Of a stretch of 15,321 nucleotides of DNA, positions 1 through 7,645 are shown piece by piece. Made by a program: the position numbers and the translations under genes. Numbering within the stretch: position 1 is the stretch's first letter; the number at the start of each line of letters is the position of its first letter. Under the pieces are notes generated by a model. The model ran no database searches. It was not told the origin of the DNA and saw only the letters and a list, made by a program, of their open reading frames with translations. Source of the DNA: Promethearchaeota archaeon (GTDB taxonomy: Archaea; Asgardarchaeota; Lokiarchaeia; Sigynarchaeales; SOKP01); the NCBI GenBank assembly GCA_019058515.1, contig JAHPYY010000065.1, positions 1 to 15,321 of the forward strand. Reading direction: 5' to 3'.

Positions 1-19
1 CTATTTTCCAGTACACCTC

Positions 20-822
20 TTATTTAAGATAAGTTTTAAGATGCTGGAGAGCTAAATGCCACGCATTCTCTGCGGATGGTTGATCATACACCGAACTCGT
101 CTCATTGAAAAAAGCATGCTGAACCCCACTATACAGTTTCAAAGCATATGTTTTTTTGTGCTTAAGCATGGCTCCAATTAAAGCAGGAATTCCAGCATCT
201 ACCATTTCATCTTCTCCAGCATAAAATGCTAACACAGGACCTTTAATATTTGCAACAGATTCTAAAGGCTTTGGATTTGCTCCATAAAAAATTACTGAGG
301 CTTCAAAAGGTAGCATGGTTGAGAGTTGAAATACTAATCCTGCTCCGAAACAAAATCCAGTAACTCCGATCTTATCGCTGTTTACAACATCAAGATTTTT
401 CAAAAATTCGTAACAGTTTACAGCATCTTCTACGATTTTCTGTTGAAGAGCTTCTCTTTTTATAAATAACATCTGAACTACTTTCTTTTCAGTTTCTCCC
501 ATTTCTGAAAGGAGTTTTTTTAAAGAAGAGGGATCGCTTCTTTTTTCCCGAGGAAGTGAAAATATGGGAATCATTGCTTTACGGATATTTTCTTCTTTTA
601 ATACATCTCCAGCCCTACTAAATAAATGCGGTGCCAATACAACATACCCTTCTTGAGCATATATCGTCGTGCAACACCTTTGATCTGGTCATTTAAACCC
701 CAAATTTCGTGGATAATCAATATACTGGGATACGTATTTTTTTCTTGTGGATAAGTGATATATGATTGAACTTCAAGACTATCTTTAGTTTTGATTAGAA
801 TATTATCATCTACAATTTTCAT
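20..822 (-). pseudogene. Dienelactone hydrolase family protein, broken by a frameshift
   Basis: An alpha/beta-hydrolase of the dienelactone hydrolase family, split over two frames. The first part (822 down to about 660) encodes the N-terminus with the family's HEIWGLN segment, which holds the conserved Glu at about residue 39. The second (about 659 down to 20) encodes the rest with a Cys nucleophile in GFCFGAG, the Asp in GEDE and the His in VQHAFF, so the full Cys-Asp-His triad is present. Joining ARRY to AQEGYVVLAPHLF needs removal of two bases from the ATATAT run at 659-664 and gives about 266 residues, close to family length. Members hydrolyse dienelactone-like esters, but many are unassigned carboxyl-ester hydrolases, so the substrate is unknown. 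It lies 87 nt downstream of the RACo gene on the same strand. It is either a recent pseudogene or an assembly indel; nothing else is decayed. The ATG at 822 fits the family N-terminus. Confidence 0.85.
659..664. repeat. (AT)3 dinucleotide run at the frameshift point
   Basis: The run ATATAT sits exactly where the two frames of the hydrolase must join. With (AT)2 the reading frame gives RRYAQEGYVV, a typical family sequence. With (AT)3 the protein runs out of frame to a TAA at about 598. This pattern fits replication slippage or a sequencing or assembly indel. Confidence 0.75.
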
Positions 823-865
823 ATCGCAAAAGAAGATACTTTCTTATTTGAACACACTTATTATG

Positions 866-885
866 ATTTTAAACCCCTTTAAAAT
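866..885. promoter_or_regulatory. Perfect 8-bp palindrome upstream of the hydrolase (operator candidate)
   Basis: ATTTTAAA and TTTAAAAT form perfect 8-bp inverted arms around CCCC. The element lies 44-63 nt upstream of the hydrolase ATG on the minus strand and about 25 nt upstream of where its transcript could start. The left arm can double as a TATA-like box. It could be a repressor site overlapping the promoter, or a weak stem after the RACo gene, which ends at 910. The symmetry is seen directly; the function is inferred. Confidence 0.4.
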
Positions 886-909
886 GATAAAACATTGCTG
901 ATAATTTGT

Positions 910-2919
910 TTATGTAAGAGGAATTTCTTCGTATTTCTCCCTAAGAGATGGAAATTTATCGAGATTATAGTGAGGAAAATAGAGAGAAAAAGTATATTCT
1001 CTTTGAAACGAAGGCAAAGAAGCAATTTCCCTATATTTAACTTCGTGTGCAATTTTGTTCGCTATATTTCTTTGTTCAATATCTGTTATGAATAATTGTG
1101 CTCCAATTCCAGCAGCATTTCCAATCTGGAAAATGCAATCTTTATAAACTTCAGGAAAAAGCCCTATGAATGCGGCATTTTCTTTATTAATGAAAGTTCC
1201 AAAACCTCCAGCTAGAATAATTTGCTCAATAGATTTATTTTTCTTTTCGTCCGTATCTATTAATAAATTTGCAGCGCTTAGAAAGGCTCCTTTCGCTAAT
1301 TGGATTTCATTTATATCTTTCTGTGAAATTGTAATTTCTCGAATATTGCTTTTTTGATTTGAATCCATTTTTAATTTTTTATTATCCCAATCTGCTCTAT
1401 AGATAATATAGTGATAACCATCTTCTCTTTTCTCAATCCGGCGATTTTCTATAATATGTTCCGATTTAGTATTAAATTTTCCTGCACGGGTAATGATATT
1501 CCGTTTCAACATTTCGGCAACAACATCTATGAGACCAGAACCACATATTCCTAACGGTAGTGTATTTCCTATGACATCAATCGAAGGTATTAAGGTGCCT
1601 TCCTTTATTCTAACAGATTCTATAGCACCTTCGGATGCTCTCATTCCAAATGAGATATGGGCACCTTCTAGAGCCGATCCTGCCGCACAAGAACCAGTAA
1701 CTAAACCTTTAGAGTTTCCCAACACTAATTCCCCGTTTGTACCTATATCTATCAGAAGGGAATATTTTTTAAATTCGTATATTTTGGATGAAATTATACA
1801 TCCAATAGTATCTGTTCCAACATAACCAGCAATAATGGGGGGAGAATATACATTTACAGTTGGATTACATTTTAATCCTAATGTCCCTGAATTTAAGTTA
1901 ATAGGAGCTTTAAAAACTGGAACATAAGGAGACACAGATAAAAATTCTGGAGGAACTCCAAAAAAGATGTGATGCATTCCAGTATTACCTACGATGGAAA
2001 TATCCTTAACACTAGAGACATCTACACCCGCTTTAGCACAACAATCCTCTAGAATCTGGTTAATTCCATCAATTATTAATCCCTTTGCTTGTTCAATTGC
2101 GTTATTTCTTACAATATACGAAATCCTCGAAATAATGTCCTCACCTATCGCAACTTGAGGATTTAACATAGCAGATATTGCAGTTATTTCACCTGTAATC
2201 AAATATATTAAATAACCTACTATTGTTGTCGTTCCAATATCAATAGCTAAACCAAAAATCTCTTTAGTTTTGTCTTCATTATCGATATCATAGATTTTCC
2301 ATGAATCATTCAACGAAAACTTTCTGAAATAAGTTGTAATAATTCCACTTTCATTTCTCATGAAGTAGGGTAATTTTTGACTAATTGTATGTAAAATTTC
2401 GTCAATGTAAAATAAAGCGCTTTTTTCATTAATTTTAAGATAATTTTGTCCTTCGTTTAGCTCTTCAAATAAACCCGATAAATCATTTCTTGGATTATTT
2501 AAATCTGCTGGAGCAATTTTGCATAAATATGATATAACAGCAGGTTGAAGATTGTTTTTATCCTTTAATCCTAGCGATTTTAAATCAGCATCTACCAGAA
2601 TTCTGGATCCTTTCAACATTAATGCGTCAGTCATATAAACGCGTAAGTCACCATAAATTTTAGTTTGGCAAGCTAATCTAAATCCTTCCATTAATTTTTG
2701 CTTACCCAGAACTTTTAATTCCTTTTTAGAAGGTTCCGAAATATTTGGATTTATATCTAAAATACGTATTGTACACTTTCCACACTGTCCTCTCCCTGCG
2801 CATAATGCGCCTACTGGAAAATTTAATGCTAAAATTGATTCATAAACAGTGGATCCCTTTATAACGTTAGTTCGTTTTGATATAGGTTCTATAATAAGTG
2901 TAATTCTCTGATTGTTCAT
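910..2919 (-). CDS. RACo/RamA-like reductive activator of corrinoid proteins
   Basis: ATP-dependent reductive activator that returns an inactive Co(II) corrinoid protein to Co(I), acting in the cytoplasm. At 669 residues it has the full family architecture. An N-terminal [2Fe-2S] ferredoxin domain (about 1-92) carries Cys40, Cys46, Cys49 and Cys84. A linker covers about 100-215, followed by the ASKHA-fold ATPase/corrinoid-interaction region (DUF4445/Raco) with IDIGTTT at 226-232, NPQVAIGEDIISRI, VGNTGMHH, IDIGTNGE and the C-terminal GNAAGIGAQ. All motifs look intact. The ferredoxin is of the plant-like RACo type, not the C-terminal two-[4Fe-4S] arrangement of methanogen RamA. The nearest partner is the corrinoid protein gene 99 nt upstream. 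A T-run in that gap may reduce read-through, giving less activator than substrate protein. The ATG at 2919 has no clear Shine-Dalgarno. The exact corrinoid partner is inferred. Confidence 0.93.
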   Translation of the reverse strand: MNNQRITLIIEPISKRTNVIKGSTVYESILALNFPVGALCAGRGQCGKCTIRILDINPNISEPSKKELKVLGKQKLMEGFRLACQTKIYGDLRVYMTDALMLKGSRILVDADLKSLGLKDKNNLQPAVISYLCKIAPADLNNPRNDLSGLFEELNEGQNYLKINEKSALFYIDEILHTISQKLPYFMRNESGIITTYFRKFSLNDSWKIYDIDNEDKTKEIFGLAIDIGTTTIVGYLIYLITGEITAISAMLNPQVAIGEDIISRISYIVRNNAIEQAKGLIIDGINQILEDCCAKAGVDVSSVKDISIVGNTGMHHIFFGVPPEFLSVSPYVPVFKAPINLNSGTLGLKCNPTVNVYSPPIIAGYVGTDTIGCIISSKIYEFKKYSLLIDIGTNGELVLGNSKGLVTGSCAAGSALEGAHISFGMRASEGAIESVRIKEGTLIPSIDVIGNTLPLGICGSGLIDVVAEMLKRNIITRAGKFNTKSEHIIENRRIEKREDGYHYIIYRADWDNKKLKMDSNQKSNIREITISQKDINEIQLAKGAFLSAANLLIDTDEKKNKSIEQIILAGGFGTFINKENAAFIGLFPEVYKDCIFQIGNAAGIGAQLFITDIEQRNIANKIAHEVKYREIASLPSFQREYTFSLYFPHYNLDKFPSLREKYEEIPLT

Positions 2920-2998
2920 AAGTTTAGAAAATTTCTTTTAATTTAGTTTGTGGTTAATTTTGCTTTCTCGCTAATTTACGGAAATAACTAAATAATTC

Positions 2999-3012
2999 AT
3001 AAAAAAAGTAGA
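2999..3012 (-). terminator. U-tract after the corrinoid protein gene (possible partial terminator)
   Basis: On the minus strand, seven consecutive T residues (TACTTTTTTTATG context) follow the corrinoid protein stop by about 10 nt. Archaeal RNA polymerases terminate at U-tracts without a hairpin. The run is short, so leaky termination into the RACo gene is plausible. Confidence 0.35.
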
Positions 3013-3018
3013 ATAAAA

Positions 3019-3696
3019 TTAATCTCTTAACCATTCATCTATAATATCAACACCTTCTAGAGCATCTAATGCATATGCATCAGCATTTGTTTCTTTTGCG
3101 ATCTCAGGAGTCACAGCAGCACCCCCTAGAATTACTTTTACCTTATCTTGGTAGTCTTCACTTTTTATTAAAGACATAACTTTTTTTATTGCTGGTTCTG
3201 CTGCAGAAAGCAGAAAAGATATACCAATTACTTTGACATCTGGTCTTTTAGCTGCTTCTAAAAAGTATTTAGGTTTCACATCTATTCCTAGATCGATAAC
3301 TTCCATACCATACGATTTTAATAAAGCAATAAGAATGTTTTTTCCTAGACTGTGAATATCACCTTCAATCGTTCCAATAACTACTTTTCCATTATAATTT
3401 TTATTGGTAATGATACTATTTCTGCTTTCCTCTTCTAAATTGACAATTTGATCTCCAAGTGCTTCAGCCGCTAAAATGAGTCCCATTTCACCAGATTCTT
3501 CTAATCCAGTTAAAACTCCTTTCTTTATTACATCTATTATCGGTATATTTGCGTCTATTGCATTCTTTATTGCAGCCTTCATAGAAAAAAAATCTAAAGA
3601 ATTAACTGCTTCAATAATCTCATTAATGATATTAGTATAATTGCTGGGTTTTTTTTCCTTTTCTAGGCTCATTTCTCCCATATTCATATACCTCAT
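3019..3696 (-). CDS. Corrinoid (cobalamin-binding) protein, MtbC/MttC family
   Basis: Methyl-carrier protein that binds a corrinoid and shuttles a methyl group between a substrate methyltransferase and an acceptor enzyme. Residues about 20-95 form the helical B12-binding-2 cap domain. Residues about 104-224 form the Rossmann-like B12 domain with the lower-ligand motif D113-I-H115-x-x-G118, then GISFLLS and GGAAVT. His115 would replace the benzimidazole ligand of cobalt. The cap segment EESGEMGLILAAEAL is slightly shorter than the usual cap sequence. The start is uncertain. ATG codons lie at 3696, 3687 and 3681, and a GAGGT stands 8 nt before the 3681 ATG, favouring a 220-residue protein beginning MGEMSLEK. 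The gene follows DUF2284 by 23 nt and precedes RACo. The identity of the methyl donor cannot be read from this gene. Confidence 0.93.
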   Translation of the reverse strand: MRYMNMGEMSLEKEKKPSNYTNIINEIIEAVNSLDFFSMKAAIKNAIDANIPIIDVIKKGVLTGLEESGEMGLILAAEALGDQIVNLEEESRNSIITNKNYNGKVVIGTIEGDIHSLGKNILIALLKSYGMEVIDLGIDVKPKYFLEAAKRPDVKVIGISFLLSAAEPAIKKVMSLIKSEDYQDKVKVILGGAAVTPEIAKETNADAYALDALEGVDIIDEWLRD

Positions 3697-3719
3697 TCAA
3701 CTAGAATAACTTATTATTG

Positions 3720-4505
3720 CTATATTATTAGTACAATACCGTGCCATACAACATAAGGAACTGATTCCTTTGGATGTTCAGGATTAATAACAAATGGTGG
3801 CTTTTCACCACATTTAACAGCCGTAGCAAAGACATCTACTCCACATGCTTCCAAAGAAGGTCTTGCTCTTAAATATTGCCGACACATTTGATTATCAAGA
3901 ACCGGACATTGTGGTATTTTTTTCTGTTGCATCATTTCCTTGAAATATTCTGGAGAAAAGAATCCACATCCAACGCAAGGTCCGCCTTTAAAACCCATAG
4001 CAAGGTAATATCCTAAATAAGTTGCTTCTGCCTCTATCATTGAGACCATTTGGTTTAATAGATTTACATCCCCTTGAACTCCAAGAAGAATATCAGGGAA
4101 AATATGGTTTTTTATCGGAGGATAGATAGTAACTAATATCGCATGTTGATAAGAATTAACTATCTCTCGCATCTCTTCGGTTGTAGGAGAATGTGGAGGA
4201 CAGTTAATACTTGTTCCATATCCAAAACACACAGGAATTCTACATTTCCACCTTACTCGCGGATCTAGTACGATATTATCCGTTGTTATTAATTTAGCAT
4301 GACCCGTTGCCTTAATTTTTGATTTAACAATTAATTCATCAATAATTTTATTAGCCCTTTTAATAAGTTCTTGAAATATTTTTTCATCAGGTTTTAGTTG
4401 TATTGGAGACGGTGGTCTATCTTTCTTTTTTGGTAATAATCTCCTCCATTTAAAGGAGATTTTGGACCATTCTTTTTCAACTTCAGGGATTAATTTTTGA
4501 GCCAT
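3720..4505 (-). CDS. DUF2284 cysteine-rich predicted metal-binding protein
   Basis: Matches the DUF2284 family of predicted metal-binding proteins, whose biochemical role is unknown. The 261 residues contain a first cysteine cluster (Cys88, Cys93, Cys102 in CRIPVCFGYG and NCPPHSP) and a second one (Cys177, Cys180, Cys200, Cys208, Cys221, Cys232, including GPCVGCGFF). This spacing suits one or two iron-sulfur clusters. A basic N-terminal stretch (KWRRLLPKKK) precedes the domain. No signal peptide or membrane segment is seen, so it is cytoplasmic. It is the first gene of the run that continues into the corrinoid protein 23 nt later. From what I know of the family, such proteins recur near corrinoid methyl-transfer genes, and an electron-transfer or cofactor role is a guess. 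It ends in TAG, followed one codon later by TAA, so read-through would add only two residues. Confidence 0.88.
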   Translation of the reverse strand: MAQKLIPEVEKEWSKISFKWRRLLPKKKDRPPSPIQLKPDEKIFQELIKRANKIIDELIVKSKIKATGHAKLITTDNIVLDPRVRWKCRIPVCFGYGTSINCPPHSPTTEEMREIVNSYQHAILVTIYPPIKNHIFPDILLGVQGDVNLLNQMVSMIEAEATYLGYYLAMGFKGGPCVGCGFFSPEYFKEMMQQKKIPQCPVLDNQMCRQYLRARPSLEACGVDVFATAVKCGEKPPFVINPEHPKESVPYVVWHGIVLII

Positions 4506-4846
4506 AAATTGTTCACTTTTTTTACTCTTGTATTCTTTTTTATTAGAATTTTTTTACGTTAGTAAAATAAATTCTACATTAGTAAGACCTTGGATTAGAT
4601 TTCCAAAACATGACTTATAAAACTTATCAGTTTTTTACGGATATGAAAAATTGGAAAGTAGATTAAATAATAATCAACTAGGTATTATTATTATTATTTT
4701 CACGGAAAGTTGGTAAATATAATTGCTTTTAAAAGAGAAGAACCTTAAGTAACAATACCTTAATAAATAAGAATAAGCAATTCCTAACTCGCATTTTAAA
4801 GATAAAACAGAACAGAATTAGTAACCACCTTTTTTACTTTACCTTC
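4506..4846. other. Gene-free stretch of 341 nt
   Basis: No credible ORF, tRNA or repeat array is visible. On the minus strand the AT-rich part at about 4562-4575 (TTTATTTT core) could be the TATA element of the DUF2284-corrinoid operon. On the plus strand TTATAAAA at 4615-4622 is a better TATA match but serves no gene. The ORF at a suitable distance (4643) has only seven codons. The rest is low-complexity AT sequence with an ATT-repeat at about 4683-4698. Confidence 0.5.
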
Positions 4847-5488
4847 TTATTGTTTTTTAACCCCAATTACCGTAATCCAACCTTCTTTGCCTTCTTCAAA
4901 AATCTGAATTTCGGAAAATCCCGCTTTTGTTAAAAATTTTTTGTATTGCTTAGGGGTGTGGATGGTAAAATTCCCGAGTTTTGACCATTTTTCTGCCTGT
5001 TTCCGTTTCTTATCGTTACTACAAATATATCCTTCATTTACTAATATTAACTTACCATTGCGTTTTAGAATTCTAAATAGTTCCCTTAAATCATTTATTA
5101 AATCTGACCAGAAGTAATAGGCCTCAAAACCAGTTATTAGATCGAAATAATTATCTTCAAATGGCAAGGAAGAAACGGAACTTTGATGAATTTCCACTAT
5201 ACCCTTATCTATGTATTCCTGATTTACTTTTTTACTAACGCTTACAGATGTTTTAGAATAATCGATGCCATATACTTTACCTTCTACTGCTATTTTAGCA
5301 AATTGATTAACATTGCCTCCACCTCCACATCCAACATCGAGGATTATATAATTTGGCTTTACAAAAAACTGTGAAAAACCCCATTTTGCTAACTCAGCAT
5401 GACCTTTATTCATTCCATTTGCGATTAGTCTACCTAATCTACCACGGGGCTTCCTTACTTGATTAACTAATATCTTATTGAAACCCAT
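4847..5488 (-). CDS. Class I SAM-dependent methyltransferase
   Basis: A 213-residue soluble methyltransferase of the 7-beta-strand class I fold. SAM-binding motif I is ILDVGCGGGGN at about 49-59. Motif II is the acidic GIDYS at about 74-78. The SSLPFEDNYFDLI segment and the RILKRNGKLILVNEG strand complete the methyltransferase_11-like core. The N-terminal PRGRLGRLIANGMNKGHAEL precedes the core in a subfamily of small archaeal and clostridial methyltransferases. The substrate is unknown. It starts 39 nt downstream of the membrane-anchored methyltransferase on the same strand, so the two are probably cotranscribed. The ATG at 5488 is preceded by GAGAT-like sequence, a weak ribosome site. It is not the missing corrinoid methyltransferase, since those are TIM-barrel proteins. 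Confidence 0.88.
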   Translation of the reverse strand: MGFNKILVNQVRKPRGRLGRLIANGMNKGHAELAKWGFSQFFVKPNYIILDVGCGGGGNVNQFAKIAVEGKVYGIDYSKTSVSVSKKVNQEYIDKGIVEIHQSSVSSLPFEDNYFDLITGFEAYYFWSDLINDLRELFRILKRNGKLILVNEGYICSNDKKRKQAEKWSKLGNFTIHTPKQYKKFLTKAGFSEIQIFEEGKEGWITVIGVKKQ

Positions 5489-5527
5489 TCTTTATCTCAT
5501 TTTAAGCTAATTTTTAATGTATTAAAT

Positions 5528-6306
5528 TTATTTAATCCCCTGTAGTATTGCCATATTCTTCATTTCGAATTTCAAAAAGTTAGGCATTGGAATTTTTTCA
5601 TTAGTTTCAATAAAATTTACCTCTTGGACTCCCCATTGCTTAATCTCTTTTAATAATTCTCTAATATTTCCATATTTTTTTTGATTTTTGAAGGTATCTT
5701 GCAATGAAAATGCTCCACCTTTCTTCAGAACTCGGAAGGACTCGTTTATTAGACTCATTTTATCCTTAATATCTCGAACTTCGTGATATACAAAATTACT
5801 TACAATAGCATCAAATTCACCGTCTTTAAAAGGTAGATTAGAAGCGCTAGCTTTTTGAAATACCACGCGTTCTGCAACATCTTCGATTTCAGCGTTTTTT
5901 TCGCATTTAATTTTAGAATAATTCCAAAATTTCCCCCAATAATCGATTCCCCATACATTAGATTTAGGAAATCTTTTCGCAAGCTCTATTGCTAATGCTC
6001 CCGCTCCAGTACCTATATCAAGTGCTTTTCCATTTCCCTTCCAGTTCAAATTGTTAATTACATAATTCCAAATATTATACTGCAACTTCTTATTGTCTTT
6101 CGAAAACTGATAATATAAATAAATCAAATAACAAAACAGTAAAAAAAGCAATCCTGCAATTACCCATAATATTATCCTAGCTACAAAGAAAATAGGAAAG
6201 AACGAAGGGATTAAAAGAATAATGACGATGCCTAATATGCTATAAAAAAAATTAAGAGGCACCCAATTTCCATAATCTACTGATTCCTTAATTTGTTTTC
6301 ACCCAT
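5528..6306 (-). pseudogene. Membrane-anchored class I SAM-dependent methyltransferase with an N-terminal frameshift
   Basis: The open frame from a GTG at 6262 gives 244 residues. It has two membrane helices (about 8-29 and 31-52), then a class I methyltransferase with DIGTGAGAL at 82-90, GIDYWGK at 106-111, CEKNAEIEDV, FQKASASNLPF and VSNFVYHEVRD. This matches a family of membrane-tethered methyltransferases of unknown substrate. Upstream of the GTG, the same frame continues as KQIKESVDYGNW to a TGA at 6287-6289's upstream neighbour (about 6299). The DYGNWVP segment is typical of this family's N-terminus, so the GTG is not the natural start. An ATG at 6306 in another frame reads MGENK. One extra base in the A-rich stretch at about 6288-6300 would join them. 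The gene is therefore probably disrupted by a 1-nt loss or a sequencing error. If the GTG is used, the membrane and catalytic parts still remain intact. Confidence 0.75.
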
Positions 6307-6562
6307 ATTGAGTAGTTTTTATTAATTATTAATAAATGTTTTTCTTATTTAAATTTAGTTATACCTAAATTACTCTCAAAAATATTATAGAATGAATACC
6401 TCTATTAAGAATATTCCAACATTTAGAAAGATTGTTGAATAAATTGATAGACATTTAACCTAAATTGTATACGCATTCCATTATTTAAATTGTATAACTT
6501 CTTTTATTCTGCTTTTAACAAAAAAAAGAATAAAAAAGTAATTGAAATTTAATTTTTTACAT
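6307..6562. other. Intergenic region between methyltransferase and dehydrogenase genes
   Basis: About 256 nt with no ORF of note. On the minus strand TTTAAATA near 6347-6356 could be the TATA box for the methyltransferase pair, about 40 nt before the 6306 ATG. A short direct repeat, AAATTGTATA, occurs twice (near 6461 and 6488). The part next to 6563 holds the U-tract listed separately. Confidence 0.4.
6521..6540 (-). terminator. U-tract terminator candidate after the hydroxyacyl-CoA dehydrogenase gene
   Basis: Read on the minus strand, two T-runs (six and eight residues, CTTTTTTATTC then TTTTTTTTG) lie about 25-42 nt beyond the TAA at 6563-6565. No GC stem precedes them, which fits the archaeal U-tract mode of termination. 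Confidence 0.5.
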
Positions 6563-7510
6563 TTAAATAGGGTCAAATGCGTTGTTTTCTTTTAAAAACC
6601 TCAAATTCTTTAAAAACAAGCGATCCCGCTTTTTATTCACCTCAAGCTCGGATCTCCCTTTGTAATCGTACCACCCTTTGCCGGTTTTCACTCCGAGATG
6701 ACCTTGTTCGACTTTTTCTGAAATTTGAGGGACATTGGCTCCCATGTTAGTGAAAATGTCGTTTAATAGATCTAAGCCCGTAAAATCATTACTCTGACAA
6801 ATTCCAATAAATGGCAATCTTACTCCAAGAGTAGTTTTAATAGCGAAATCAATTTGCTCTGGCGTTGCGATTCCCCTCTTGATTAAGCTATACATGGTAG
6901 AATTGATTGCTTTTTGGATTGCATTAACTATGTACTCAGGAGAAAATTTCTCAAGCACTATTGGAGTTTTTCCAATTTTTTTTATTAGTTTAATAGAGAC
7001 ATCTAATACCTCTGGCGAAGTTTTTTTTCCTACGCAGATTTCTACTGACGGTATTATAAATGCTGGATGGAAATAATGGTGTGTTAAAAAGCGACTAAGG
7101 TTTTTAATAGATTTTTTTACTATTTTAAATATATCCAATGTTGATGTGTTACTAGCTAATATAGTATCTTCTCGGCAATAATCGTTAAGAATGGAAAAAA
7201 TCTCTTTTTTAAGTTCGGGATTTTCGCTCACAGCTTCAGTAATTACATCAAGATCTCCCACGCTTCCTTTTAAATCAGTTGATGTTGTTATTTTGCTTAA
7301 GGTTTCATCAATTTGTTTATTATCAACAAGATTAAATTCAGCAAGAGTTTCTAGGTTCATTTTTATTAAGCTTAAAGCTCGCTGTAGCTGTTGTTCGCTT
7401 ATATCCATTAATTTAACTGGAAATCTCGCTTGAGCGTAATTTTGTGCTATTGCGTGACCCATAGTTCCTGCACCTACTACTCCAATATTTTTAATATTTT
7501 CCAATTCCAT
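6563..7510 (-). CDS. 3-hydroxyacyl-CoA dehydrogenase family protein (hydroxybutyryl-CoA or hydroxy-acid dehydrogenase)
   Basis: NAD(P)-dependent oxidation of an L-3-hydroxy group to a 3-keto group in the cytoplasm. The N-terminal Rossmann domain (about 1-185) has GAGTMG, the Ser-Asn-x-Ser of ASNTST, and catalytic His145 in HHYFHP with Glu157 in PSVE. The C-terminal helical dimerisation domain ends with GVKTGKGWYDY. At 315 residues it is full length. The Asn that usually follows the catalytic His (HFFNP) is His here. The IIPxVE spacing resembles relatives acting on free hydroxy acids (lambda-crystallin and carnitine dehydrogenase types), although the C-terminal part looks more like acyl-CoA enzymes. 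The open frame extends to a TTG at 7516, but the ATG at 7510 gives the family N-terminus MELENIKNIG. It is divergent to a second family member, with BKACE beyond, which favours a 3-keto acid product. Confidence 0.9.
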   Translation of the reverse strand: MELENIKNIGVVGAGTMGHAIAQNYAQARFPVKLMDISEQQLQRALSLIKMNLETLAEFNLVDNKQIDETLSKITTSTDLKGSVGDLDVITEAVSENPELKKEIFSILNDYCREDTILASNTSTLDIFKIVKKSIKNLSRFLTHHYFHPAFIIPSVEICVGKKTSPEVLDVSIKLIKKIGKTPIVLEKFSPEYIVNAIQKAINSTMYSLIKRGIATPEQIDFAIKTTLGVRLPFIGICQSNDFTGLDLLNDIFTNMGANVPQISEKVEQGHLGVKTGKGWYDYKGRSELEVNKKRDRLFLKNLRFLKENNAFDPI

Positions 7511-7561
7511 GATCAAATCATTCGACTTCTTATTATATTACTGTTAAAATATTATATCATG

Positions 7562-7592
7562 ATTTATATTTTGAGCGAAACGATTTTATATT
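7562..7592. promoter_or_regulatory. Back-to-back TATA boxes of the divergent dehydrogenase pair
   Basis: On the minus strand AAATATAAAT (7571-7562) lies 52 nt before the ATG at 7510. On the plus strand TTTTATATT (7584-7592) lies 54 nt before the TTG at 7646. The nearly symmetric arrangement predicts two short leaders of about 25-30 nt and a shared control region. An imperfect palindrome centred on CATG (about 7547-7571) partly overlaps the minus-strand box and could be an operator. Confidence 0.5.
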
Positions 7593-7645
7593 CATAGATT
7601 TAATTCGATAATAAGACTAAATTAAAAAAAGGGAAGTAGATTCAA

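Noticed and set aside
895..1095. 66-codon plus-strand ORF at the end of the RACo gene
   Set aside because: Overlaps the conserved C-terminal RACo coding sequence in antisense and has a random basic/hydrophobic composition.
1493..1825. 110-codon plus-strand ORF inside the RACo gene
   Set aside because: It is the antisense shadow of conserved RACo domain sequence and shows no family pattern of its own.
4847..6262. The two methyltransferases as the missing partner of the corrinoid protein
   Set aside because: Both have class I SAM-binding motifs; corrinoid-dependent substrate methyltransferases are TIM-barrel proteins without them.
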